A stretch of 64,000 nucleotides of DNA, from NCBI RefSeq assembly GCF_030699305.1, contig NZ_JAUYNB010000010.1, positions 518,857 through 582,856 of the forward strand, given 5' to 3'. Below the pieces are notes generated by a model, which did no database searches, was not told the origin of the DNA, and saw only the letters and a program-made list of their open reading frames with translations. The stretch's first letter is position 1, and each line of letters begins with the position of its first letter. The position numbers were made by a program, and so were the translations under genes. Source of the DNA: Novosphingobium sp. GTDB taxonomy: Bacteria > Pseudomonadota > Alphaproteobacteria > Sphingomonadales > Sphingomonadaceae. This document shows, piece after piece, positions 56,592 through 64,000 of the stretch.

Positions 56592-57239
56592 TCAGGGAAT
56601 CAGCAGCCAGCCGATCTGGCGAACAAACGCGATCGTGTTGTCCGACCGGGTGAGTTCGATTTGCCCGACTTCGGGTCCGCGGAACCGGAACGTCAGGCCC
56701 AGTCCCGAATACTGTAGAATACGTTGATCACCCGCCCGTTGGATGCGATCCGGCGCGCCAAGTTTCAGGATTAGTTCGCGTTCCACAGTCCCCACGCGGA
56801 TTCCCATCGTCTTGGGGCACAGCTCAAGGCTGTCCGGCTGCTCTGCGCAGGTGATCCGGTCAAGTGTGCCATCGGCGGAAAAGCCTGCGGTCATGGACTT
56901 GCGGCCATTGCGGTATTGCCAGGTGCCGCTGCCCATGGCTGTCTGCGGTTTGCCCAGGGCGGCCTGCACCTGGGCCGCAGACATGCCAAGCGTCACTTTG
57001 CCGTAACGGGTCGATGCGAACCAGGCGTCGAGGGCATTGGCGACCACATAGGATGCGCCGACCAGAGCCATGGCCGCAGCCAGCAATTGCCCGGCTTGTC
57101 GGCCGCGCAGCCAGCCTTCGATGCCGCGCTTGCGCCGCTTTTGCCGCCGCCGCCGCGCCCGGGCGATCTCGCCAGGATCCGCTACGCTGGTGTCCGCTGC
57201 GCCGGTGTTGTCTGCATCGTCCATTGATCCACCTACCAT
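56592..57239 (-). CDS. Membrane-anchored protein with two BamE/SmpA-like repeats
   Basis: 215 residues. Cytoplasmic Arg-rich start (RARRRRQKRRKR), one transmembrane helix (about 50-70), then two similar units: TLGMSAAQVQAALGKPQTAMG ... WQYRNG and RVGTVERELILKLGAPDRIQR ... LQYSGLGLTFRF. The pattern G-M/T-x-x-x-V-x-x-x-L-G-x-P is the BamE/OmlA fold signature. Not a lipoprotein. Function unknown. ATG 57224 is an alternative start. Confidence 0.75.
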   Translation of the reverse strand: MVGGSMDDADNTGAADTSVADPGEIARARRRRQKRRKRGIEGWLRGRQAGQLLAAAMALVGASYVVANALDAWFASTRYGKVTLGMSAAQVQAALGKPQTAMGSGTWQYRNGRKSMTAGFSADGTLDRITCAEQPDSLELCPKTMGIRVGTVERELILKLGAPDRIQRAGDQRILQYSGLGLTFRFRGPEVGQIELTRSDNTIAFVRQIGWLLIP

Positions 57240-57532
57240 CGGGTTAACTTACCACAGGTCTGCTGCCGGAAGCGACCCAACGGGGAAGTATCCGATGGCA
57301 GCATGCCGTTGCCATCGCCAGTGCCGGTCCCGACTTTTCGACACATACCAGTAACGCAGGCCGTGTAAAATAAGCGTTCGAAAACTGATTGTTCAGCCGC
57401 CTTGCATAAGCCGTTGGAATGGTGCCGGATGGTGGAATGAACAGCAAATGTGATGTCGCCGGGGGGAATGTTGACGCCGCGCCGGTTGTGGGGAATACGG
57501 CGAACTCACCGGTCTTGGCAGGGTAAATTAAG

Positions 57533-58774
57533 ATGCAAGTGGCAGTGTTTCATCCCGGCACCCAGCATAGTTGGCAGACTGCTTATGCGTTACAGCAGCT
57601 TGAAAAGCTGGAGTGGTACGCGACCTCTATTTTTTACAAGCCCGATAACTTTCCCTATAACCTCGAAAAAGTTTTGCCATCAGCAATATCAGTCAGGCTC
57701 CATAAAGAGTTTCGTCGTTTCCAGCACGCCGGGTTAAATCCTGACCTGGTAAAGACGGTTGGTTTGATCGAGTGGTTTGAGCGTCTCGCCAGTCGCGCGG
57801 GCTTTCGAAAGTTCGCCCGGAAAATCGATGCATTCGGCAACAAGCGATTTGTCGATCAGATTGCCGACGAAATCAGATCGGAACGGGAATTTGCGCTGTG
57901 GGGCTATAATGGCAGTTCGCTCAGCTCGTTTGAGCTGGCGTCCAGTCTTGGGCGAAAGTGCATACTTGATCGAACCAATGGTGATTTCAGCGTCTATAAC
58001 AAAATGATGCTGGACGTGCAGGAACAGTACGGCAATTGGTTCCTGCCAATTGAGCGCGAAGTTCCGCAATCCACTATCGAAAGCGATTGGAAAGAGTATC
58101 GGGCTGCTGACAAGATATTGGTCGGAAGCGAGTTTGCAAAACGGACCATTGAAAGCAGCGCGGCTGATGAAAGCACGCACAAGAAGCTGCAAGTCCTGAA
58201 CTATTGCTACGATGAGAATCTGTTCAGGAATATGCCGGTGCCGCAGCCGGTGCGCCGTGACAAGCCGGTGAAGTTCCTGTTCCTGGGCCTGGTGATACCG
58301 CGCAAGGGTATCCATCACGTGCTTGAGGCGATCAGCCGGATCCCGCAATCGGCCGCTGAACTCACCATCGTGGGCGACCTCAAGCTGCCACGGGAAGCCT
58401 TCGCGCCGTATGCAGACCGGGTGAACTACATCCCGACCGTCGCGCGCGCCGATGTGCCCTCCATCATGGCGGCCCACGACGTCCTGCTGCTGCCCAGCTA
58501 TTTCGAAGGCGCAGGGATCGTGCTCTACGAAGCACTGGCAGCCGGTTGCGGCCTGATCCAGTCCGACCGTTGTGCATTGGCCGTAACCGACCAGACCGGT
58601 ATCCTGCTCGACCAGCTTGATACCGAGAGCGTCTACGCAGCAATGATGGCTGCCATCGATGACCGCGACCGGTTGGACGGCTGGCGGCAGTCAGCGCAAG
58701 CGGAGGCTGCCAATTACACGTTCGACAAGTATCGTGATGGTATTGCGGCGGTGTTGTCAGGGATGGGGTTGTAA
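57533..58774 (+). CDS. GT4-family glycosyltransferase
   Basis: 413 residues. Donor domain with FLFLGLVIPRKGIHHVLEAI and the E-x7-E motif SYFEGAGIVLYEALAAG. The N-terminal half is less GC-rich (AT-rich wobble positions to about 58200) than the C-terminal half, a sign of mosaic origin. Alone on the plus strand, convergent with the flippase gene 35 bases away. Probably another sugar transferase for the EPS unit. The 293-base gap upstream (57240-57532) shows only a weak 8-base inverted repeat near 57292. Confidence 0.87.
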   Translation: MQVAVFHPGTQHSWQTAYALQQLEKLEWYATSIFYKPDNFPYNLEKVLPSAISVRLHKEFRRFQHAGLNPDLVKTVGLIEWFERLASRAGFRKFARKIDAFGNKRFVDQIADEIRSEREFALWGYNGSSLSSFELASSLGRKCILDRTNGDFSVYNKMMLDVQEQYGNWFLPIEREVPQSTIESDWKEYRAADKILVGSEFAKRTIESSAADESTHKKLQVLNYCYDENLFRNMPVPQPVRRDKPVKFLFLGLVIPRKGIHHVLEAISRIPQSAAELTIVGDLKLPREAFAPYADRVNYIPTVARADVPSIMAAHDVLLLPSYFEGAGIVLYEALAAGCGLIQSDRCALAVTDQTGILLDQLDTESVYAAMMAAIDDRDRLDGWRQSAQAEAANYTFDKYRDGIAAVLSGMGL

Positions 58775-58809
58775 GCGGTCAGTGCCGTTCAGTCCCGCTC
58801 TGGCAGTGG

Positions 58810-60162
58810 TCATTCCTTGAACCGGGCGGGTCTGAAACGGCTTGGCAAACAGGCCAGCAGCGGCTCCCAGCCGAGCCGGAACGGGCCGATCAGCCGCCGC
58901 AGGCTGAAGACAACAAAGATCAACATGAACAGATCGAGCAGCAACGCAACCGCCGCTGCACCGGTGACTCCGGCCAGATGAACCGCCGGAATCGTCGCGC
59001 CGATCACCGCGACGGTGGCGATTGCAAAGGCGTAAGTGAAGCTTTCGTGCCGGTTCACCGCCAGCAGAAAATTCGATAGCGGATTCCACACGGCACCCAT
59101 CGCGATTGCGGCACCGGTCAGCCAATACATCGCCTGTGGCGGCTCGATTGTCCCACGGGTCCAGATCGCGAGCGCGAATGGGCCAAGCAGGGCAAGCGCC
59201 AGTCCCCACGCGATGCCGGCGATCGCCGCAAACGTCGCCATCCCGCCAGCCACGCGGGTGATCCAGCGGTCATTGCCCTTGGCGAATTCGGCGGTGAATT
59301 CCGGCATGATCGGCAGATTCACTGCCATGATTGCCTGCAGCCCGATCCGCGACAGGGTGCGCAAACTCGTGTAGATCGGAACAGCCGCGGCCCCACCAGC
59401 GGCCCCTACGGCCAGCGCGGTTCCCTGCAGGAATCCGGCAAACCCAAGCGGCAACATCATTGCTGCGATGGCGGGCCGCAATAGCACCCGGATGCGGTCC
59501 ATCGAGGCGAGGCCAAACCCCAGCCTGAGCCACCTGGCGCGATACTTGGTAAGCACAATCAGGCCGCCAAAGCCTGCACTCCGGCACATCAGATAGGTCA
59601 AGGCTGCATCAATCGGGCGATTGCCGAGTGATACGACGGCAATCACTGCCGCCGCCTCAACCAGTTGCAGCGTTGCATCGTAGACTCCGGTGGTAGCATA
59701 GCCACCTTCGGCCCTGATGACAGCCATGAACAGGCTACCCTGCATGGCAACAAGGCCATACAGACTCAGCACCAGCAGGACCTCGGCGGCGGCATCCGAG
59801 GACATCCCGCCGGTTGCTGCGAGCAGGCCTGTTGGCAGCAATAACAGTGCCGCCACAACGGCCAACATCATGACGGCAGATGCCGAAGCAATCAGCGCCA
59901 GCGCGCTTTGGAAAGTGCGCAGTGCTTCGGGATGGGAACCAGTCGCGACTTCGCCGATAATGCGGTTGCCGGCGGCGACGCCAAAGCCGAAATCGCTCGA
60001 TCCAAGGAAAACCGGAATCGTTGCAAGCATCAGCCAGTGGCCGTAAAGTTCCAGACCCCAGGCCGATGCCATTGCGGGAACCATCGCCAGTTGGGACAGC
60101 GCGCCAACGACCTTTGCGTATCCGATAGATGCAATTCCAAGGACGACCCGTCGACGTTGCAT
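58810..60162 (-). CDS. Wzx-like polysaccharide flippase
   Basis: 450 residues, about twelve hydrophobic helices. N-terminal YAKVVGALSQLAMVPAMASAWGLELYGHWLML and the repeated pattern of two six-helix bundles match the oligosaccharide flippase (MOP) superfamily. Expected to flip undecaprenyl-linked repeat units. Completes the Wzx/Wzy set at the right end of the EPS locus. Confidence 0.87.
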   Translation of the reverse strand: MQRRRVVLGIASIGYAKVVGALSQLAMVPAMASAWGLELYGHWLMLATIPVFLGSSDFGFGVAAGNRIIGEVATGSHPEALRTFQSALALIASASAVMMLAVVAALLLLPTGLLAATGGMSSDAAAEVLLVLSLYGLVAMQGSLFMAVIRAEGGYATTGVYDATLQLVEAAAVIAVVSLGNRPIDAALTYLMCRSAGFGGLIVLTKYRARWLRLGFGLASMDRIRVLLRPAIAAMMLPLGFAGFLQGTALAVGAAGGAAAVPIYTSLRTLSRIGLQAIMAVNLPIMPEFTAEFAKGNDRWITRVAGGMATFAAIAGIAWGLALALLGPFALAIWTRGTIEPPQAMYWLTGAAIAMGAVWNPLSNFLLAVNRHESFTYAFAIATVAVIGATIPAVHLAGVTGAAAVALLLDLFMLIFVVFSLRRLIGPFRLGWEPLLACLPSRFRPARFKE

Positions 60163-60232
60163 CTAAATGGGCGCTCCACAAACTGAAATGGGTGGTGCCG
60201 ACCAATTCACAGTCCCGCCCCTCACTGGTGGT

Positions 60233-61102
60233 TTAGCGGGTCGGGACCGGCGCGTCGCCCGAATAATCGTAGAAACCCCGTCCGGTCTTGCGACCAAGCC
60301 AGCCCGCTTCGACATATTTCATCAACAACGGCGCCGGGCGATACTTGCTGTCGCCCGTTGTATTGTAGAGGACTTTGACGATGTCGAGGCAGGTGTCGAG
60401 CCCCACGAAATCGGCCAGTTCGAGCGGTCCCATCGGATGGTTCAGACCCAGGCGGCAGCCCTTGTCGATATCGGCAATGCTGGCCGTGCCCTGGCCCAGC
60501 ACGAACACGGCTTCGTTGATCATCGGCAGCAGGATGCGGTTGACGACGAACCCGGGTTCATCTTCTGCCTGCACAACCTGCTTGTTCAGGCTTTCAGCAA
60601 ACGCGCGGGTGCGGGCGATGGTTTCGGGGCTGGTGGCAAGGCCGGGGATCACTTCGATCAGGCCCATGATCGGCACCGGATTGAAGAAATGCAGCCCGAT
60701 AAAGCGCTTGGGATCGGGCGAGCTGGTCGCCATCCGGGTGATCGGGATCGAACTGGTGTTGGACGCCATGATGGCATCTTCACGCAGCACCTTGCCCGCG
60801 GCTTCAAAGATCTTGCGCTTGATTTCCTCGCGCTCGGTCGCGGCTTCGATGATCAGATCGGCGTCGATCATCGGCGCGTAATCGCCGATCGGGGTGATGC
60901 GGGCAATGGCGACGGTGGCTTCATCCGGGGTGATCTTGCCGCGTCCGACCAGACGGCCCAGCGCGGTGTCGATCCCGGCTTTCGCCTTTTCCGCAACGGC
61001 CAGATCAACGTCCGCCAGCAGGACTTTGGTGCCGAACTGGGCAATCGTCTGGGCAATGCCCGAACCCATCTGCCCTGCGCCGATAACCGCTATTGTCCGC
61101 AT
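60233..61102 (-). CDS. 3-hydroxybutyryl-CoA (3-hydroxyacyl-CoA) dehydrogenase
   Basis: 289 residues. NAD-binding motif GAGQMGSG (8-15), [27 protein letters not shown] with the catalytic His, and [22 protein letters not shown]. Oxidises (S)-3-hydroxyacyl-CoA in fatty acid or PHA-related metabolism. AAGGAG seven bases before ATG 61102. Confidence 0.94.
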   Translation of the reverse strand: MRTIAVIGAGQMGSGIAQTIAQFGTKVLLADVDLAVAEKAKAGIDTALGRLVGRGKITPDEATVAIARITPIGDYAPMIDADLIIEAATEREEIKRKIFEAAGKVLREDAIMASNTSSIPITRMATSSPDPKRFIGLHFFNPVPIMGLIEVIPGLATSPETIARTRAFAESLNKQVVQAEDEPGFVVNRILLPMINEAVFVLGQGTASIADIDKGCRLGLNHPMGPLELADFVGLDTCLDIVKVLYNTTGDSKYRPAPLLMKYVEAGWLGRKTGRGFYDYSGDAPVPTR

Positions 61103-61182
61103 GTCCCACTCCTTCGCACTTGCAGCAAGGGGCGCTGACTAGCCGGGAAATCGGGGGCTGACCAGAGGTTTTGGCGAGGGGG

Positions 61183-61752
61183 CTAGCGGTTCTGTCCCGG
61201 CACCCACAGGACATCGCCGTCGCCAGCCGCATTGATTGCCCGGGCCAGCACGAACAGGTGATCGGACAGGCGGTTGATATAGGCCAGCGCCGCCGGATTG
61301 ACCGGTTCCACGGCGGCCAGCGCGGTCATCGCGCGCTCTGCCCGGCGCACGGTGGCGCGGGCGATGTGAGTGCGGGCGGCGGATTCGCTGCCGCCGGGGA
61401 GGATGAAGCTGGTCAGCGGCGGAATGCCCGCGTTGAGCGCGTCGATCGCCGTTTCCAGCCAGTCGACCTGCCCCTGAACCACGCGCAAGACCATTTCGGA
61501 CGGCGCAAAGTCAGCGCCGGGGGTGGCCAGATCGGCACCAAGGTCGAACAGATCGTTCTGGATTCGGGTCAACGCAGCGGCGTGGTCTGAACCAGCCAGT
61601 GCGACCACCGCCATCCCGATCGCGCTGTTGGCTTCATCGACCGCGCCGATCGCTTCCATCCGCGCTGCGTGCTTGGGGCAGCGTGATCCGTCGACCAGAC
61701 CGGTCGTGCCATCGTCACCCGTGCGGGTGTAGATCTTGTTCAGTTTTACCAA
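61183..61752 (-). CDS. Cob(I)alamin adenosyltransferase, PduO type
   Basis: 189 residues. N-terminal KLNKIYTRTGDDGTTGLVDGSRCPK, GAVDEANSAIG and C-terminal RRAERAM are PduO-type (ATR) motifs. Converts cobalamin to adenosylcobalamin with ATP. It is 4 bases from the HIG1-like gene, so the two are in one unit. Confidence 0.94.
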   Translation of the reverse strand: MVKLNKIYTRTGDDGTTGLVDGSRCPKHAARMEAIGAVDEANSAIGMAVVALAGSDHAAALTRIQNDLFDLGADLATPGADFAPSEMVLRVVQGQVDWLETAIDALNAGIPPLTSFILPGGSESAARTHIARATVRRAERAMTALAAVEPVNPAALAYINRLSDHLFVLARAINAAGDGDVLWVPGQNR

Positions 61753-61756
61753 GGGC

Positions 61757-61987
61757 TTACTTGCTGACCGACAAAATCAGCGCAACCAACAGCACGGCCA
61801 GCCCCTGATACATGATGCGGGCGAACATGTACTTGTTCTGCTTCAGCTGCATCTCGCTCGGACCGGTGCTTTCCGGGTTGTGCAGGTCATCGCTGGTGCT
61901 TTTCATGAAAGCCACGATCCCTCGCACCAGACTGATCACGACCATGGCCATCAGGCCGACGAGCACGAGGATGAGGAAAGCGTTCAT
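61757..61987 (-). CDS. Twin-transmembrane protein, HIG1 family
   Basis: 76 residues. Two hydrophobic helices flank a polar loop ending in QNKYMFARIMYQGLAVLLVALIL, the HIG1_N signature (Q-N-K-x-M-F-x-R). In alphaproteobacteria such proteins are related to respiratory-supercomplex factors. Overlaps the gluQ stop by four bases. Confidence 0.85.
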   Translation of the reverse strand: MNAFLILVLVGLMAMVVISLVRGIVAFMKSTSDDLHNPESTGPSEMQLKQNKYMFARIMYQGLAVLLVALILSVSK

Positions 61988-62838
61988 GGGCTGATGATTA
62001 CGCCTGAAACCAGCGAAAGGCCAGCCGGGAAAAGGGCGGTACGGAGCGCCTCTGCCAGTGCCGGTCCATCCGCTCCGGACCGGCGCAAATCGGCCAGGGA
62101 AGGCGATCCGCGCCGCTTGGCGAGCTTGCGCCCATCGCTTTCGACCAGCAGGCCGTGATGGTGCCAGACCGGCACTGACAGGCCCAGCAGGGCCTGAAGC
62201 AGGCGGTGAACGTGGGTGGACGCAAACAGGTCTGCGCCGCGCGTCACCAGCGTGACGCCATCGGCCGCATCATCCAGCGTTGCGGCCAGATGATAGCTGG
62301 CCGGAGCCTCCTTGCGCAGCAGCACCACGTCGCCGAATGCCTCTGGCCGGGCGCGCTGGACCCCTGCCAACTCGTCCGTCCATTCCAGCGGCCCGGCCAG
62401 CGCCGCCGCCTTGGCCATGTCGAGTCGCCATGCCGCTCCAGCCGGATCGACCGCCCGGCCCCGGCAGGTGCCGGGATAGATCGGGCCGTCCGGTCCTGAA
62501 CCGGGGGAGGCGGCCAGCACATCGGCGCGGGTGCAGCGGCAGGGGTAGAGCAGGCCTTGCGCTTTCAGCCGCTGCGCTGCCGCCTGATAGCTGGGCAGGC
62601 GGCTGGACTGGTGGACCACCGCCCCGTCCCAGCGCAGCCCCAGCCATGCCAGGTCGGCGACGATTTCCGGGATCAGTTCTGCGCGGCTGCGGGTGCCATC
62701 AATATCCTCGATCCGCAGCAGAAACTCCCCGCCCCGCGCCCGCGCCAGATCGTGCGCGACCACGGCGGCATAGGCATGGCCGAGGTGGAGCAGGCCGTTG
62801 GGGCTGGGGGCAAAGCGGGTGCGGATCATCGCGGCCAT
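61984..62838 (-). CDS. gluQ: Glutamyl-Q tRNA(Asp) synthetase
   Basis: 284 residues from ATG 62838 (AGGACAG just upstream; ATG 62829 is an alternative). HIGH-like HLGH in FAPSPNGLLHLGHAYAA; zinc ligands CRC and YPGTC; KMSKS-like KLAKRRG. No anticodon-binding domain, as expected: it loads glutamate onto queuosine of tRNA-Asp. Overlaps the downstream HIG1 gene. Confidence 0.93.
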   Translation of the reverse strand: MAAMIRTRFAPSPNGLLHLGHAYAAVVAHDLARARGGEFLLRIEDIDGTRSRAELIPEIVADLAWLGLRWDGAVVHQSSRLPSYQAAAQRLKAQGLLYPCRCTRADVLAASPGSGPDGPIYPGTCRGRAVDPAGAAWRLDMAKAAALAGPLEWTDELAGVQRARPEAFGDVVLLRKEAPASYHLAATLDDAADGVTLVTRGADLFASTHVHRLLQALLGLSVPVWHHHGLLVESDGRKLAKRRGSPSLADLRRSGADGPALAEALRTALFPAGLSLVSGVIISP

Positions 62839-62949
62839 CTGTCCTGTGGATTGCGCCCCGGCGCAAGTCTTGACGCGGCAAGGCCTGCGATGTTCAGTGC
62901 GGCCCATGGATTGTCGCCGAACCGTAATGCCCGATTGCTACCGGAGGCC

Positions 62950-63558
62950 ATGCTCAAGGCGGAGCTGATTGAGCGCGCGGCCCGGTTCCGCAGCGCAGAG
63001 GGGGACCCCTCGCGGCATTTGTCCGATTGTCCTGCGCTGGTGCTCAACGCCGATTACACGCCGCTGTCCTATTACCCGCTCAGCCTGTGGCCCTGGCAGA
63101 CCGCGATCAAGGCGGTGTTTCTGGAGCGGGTCGATATCGTCGCGAGTTATGGCCGGGAAGTCCATTCGCCGACCTGGACGATGCCGATCCCGTCGGTCAT
63201 CGCGCTGCGGCAATATGTAAAGCCGTCCGAATTTCCGGCCTTCACCCGCTTCAACGTGTTCCTGCGCGACCGGTTCAGCTGCCAGTATTGCGGCAGTCCG
63301 GACAACCTGACCTTCGATCACGTCGTCCCGCGCCGCCTGGGCGGACAATCCAGCTGGGAAAACATCGTCGCGGCCTGCTCGCCGTGCAACCTGAAGAAAG
63401 GCGGGCGCACTCCCAAGCAGGCCGGAATGCCCCTGCTGGTCGCCCCGATCCGCCCGACCTGCTGGCACCTGCAGGAACGCGGGCGGGCCTTTCCGCCGGG
63501 TTATCTGCACGAAACCTGGCGGGACTGGCTGTACTGGGACATTGAGCTGGAGGCGTAG
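62950..63558 (+). CDS. HNH endonuclease family protein
   Basis: 202 residues from ATG 62950. HNH/zinc region CQYCGSPDNLTFDHVVPRRLGGQ followed by NIVAACSPCNLKKGG (two CxxC pairs and the His/Asn). The upstream half (LVLNADYTPLSYYPLSLWPWQ) is conserved in this alphaproteobacterial family. GGAGG is only two bases from the ATG, so ATG 62890 is an in-frame alternative. Probably a DNA-processing enzyme; role unknown. Confidence 0.87.
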   Translation: MLKAELIERAARFRSAEGDPSRHLSDCPALVLNADYTPLSYYPLSLWPWQTAIKAVFLERVDIVASYGREVHSPTWTMPIPSVIALRQYVKPSEFPAFTRFNVFLRDRFSCQYCGSPDNLTFDHVVPRRLGGQSSWENIVAACSPCNLKKGGRTPKQAGMPLLVAPIRPTCWHLQERGRAFPPGYLHETWRDWLYWDIELEA

Positions 63559-63689
63559 ACGGCGGGGGGCGGTGCTGGCGTGAGGGGGCGGCGGTAATCG
63601 GCGGTTTTGCGGGTGGGTGTGGGCGACAGGTTGGGGGTGGTTCGCGGACAAGGGATTGCCGATTGGAACCGTTCTTCTAAGCTGAGCGC

Positions 63690-64000
63690 ATGGGACCGGA
63701 ATACGTGCATCTGCCTCCAAACGAGACTCCACCACATCTACCCATAGGGCCGCTTCGGGCAGTCATTGTCTCCGAGACCACGGTGACCGACGACTGGCGC
63801 AACAGCATCGCCCAATGGTTGGTAGAAGGCGGTTGCCTGTATGCAATCGCCTGGGGGGTCGAGTGCGAAAAGTGGCACGACGCGGTTGATTGGGCGGTCC
63901 TTGAAACCTTTAATTACGGCCACATACCGGATGAAAAGTTCGTCATGACGACGTGGCATTCCGATGAACCAATGTCGGAAGCGCTATGGTTCGCCGGGAA
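63690..64000 (+). CDS. Uncharacterised protein, cut by the right edge (DUF7684-like)
   Basis: At least 103 codons from ATG 63690, still open at the window end. The segment GCLYAIAWGVECEKWHDAVDW ... IPDEKFVMTTWHSDEPMSEALWFA resembles a family of short uncharacterised proteins (I believe DUF7684). Its composition is less GC-rich than that of its neighbours. Immunity-protein-like features (small, acidic, Trp-rich) are noted, but this is a guess. Confidence 0.6.
   Translation, partial: MGPEYVHLPPNETPPHLPIGPLRAVIVSETTVTDDWRNSIAQWLVEGGCLYAIAWGVECEKWHDAVDWAVLETFNYGHIPDEKFVMTTWHSDEPMSEALWFAG

Overview
The window is high-GC alphaproteobacterial chromosome, most likely from a sphingomonad (Novosphingobium/Sphingomonas/Erythrobacter-like). 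Evidence: gene content and order (DUF3576 lipoprotein-leuS-lptE-holA; Trp-halogenase-like gene next to a Xanthomonas/Caulobacter-type TonB receptor; Tad pilus pseudopilins; Wzx/Wzy exopolysaccharide locus), and short extragenic palindromes of the CCTGAGCTTGTCGAAGG type. The genus is inference. No rRNA, tRNA, CRISPR array or IS element was recognised.

Layout. (1) 1-8627: alpha-glucan utilisation locus. A periplasmic alpha-amylase (cut by the left edge), a flavin-dependent halogenase-like protein, a TonB-dependent receptor and a LacI regulator lie on the minus strand, with a divergent MFS sugar transporter on the plus strand. Similar 13-base motifs lie in front of the receptor and the transporter. 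(2) 8628-12638: palindromic repeats around a low-GC orphan gene, then VOC protein/hpd (tyrosine catabolism) and agmatine deiminase. (3) 12645-22703: housekeeping genes: M28 peptidase, glnE, single-Cys peroxiredoxin, LytM-type M23 peptidase, acyl-CoA synthetase, a collapsed cytochrome P450 remnant, ribosomal oxygenase and rRNA pseudouridine synthase. (4) 22770-26586: three TadE/TadG-like genes and a membrane-anchored unknown. (5) 26697-37467: galU, murA, chrA, a ribbon-helix-helix protein, phaB, an outer-membrane-like unknown, then DUF3576-leuS-lptE-holA.

(6) 37575-60162: a large exopolysaccharide (EPS) locus. The plus-strand arm has the initiating sugar transferase, a small secreted protein, an O-antigen-ligase-like protein, Wza-like exporter, Wzc-like tyrosine kinase and a TPR/beta-sandwich protein. 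The minus-strand arm has a nucleotidyltransferase, a WcaF-like acetyltransferase, three GT4 glycosyltransferases and a Wzy-like polymerase. Next to it is a three-gene cassette that looks phage-derived: a beta-helix tailspike-like protein, an SGNH esterase-like protein and a short tail-type beta protein. It has its own Rho-independent terminator and a 10-base C tract before the tailspike gene. Beyond it lie a small membrane protein, a BamE-like anchored protein, another GT4 enzyme and a Wzx-like flippase. GalU probably supplies UDP-glucose to this pathway.

(7) 60233-64000: 3-hydroxyacyl-CoA dehydrogenase, cobalamin adenosyltransferase, HIG1-type membrane protein, glutamyl-Q-tRNA(Asp) synthetase, HNH endonuclease, and the start of an uncharacterised gene cut by the right edge.

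The strongest candidate for something undescribed is the phage-tail-like cassette inside the EPS locus. Its position suggests a domesticated polysaccharide lyase plus deacetylase/esterase acting on the cell's own polymer, or an anti-phage or anti-competitor use of tailspike parts. All of this is inference from sequence reading.
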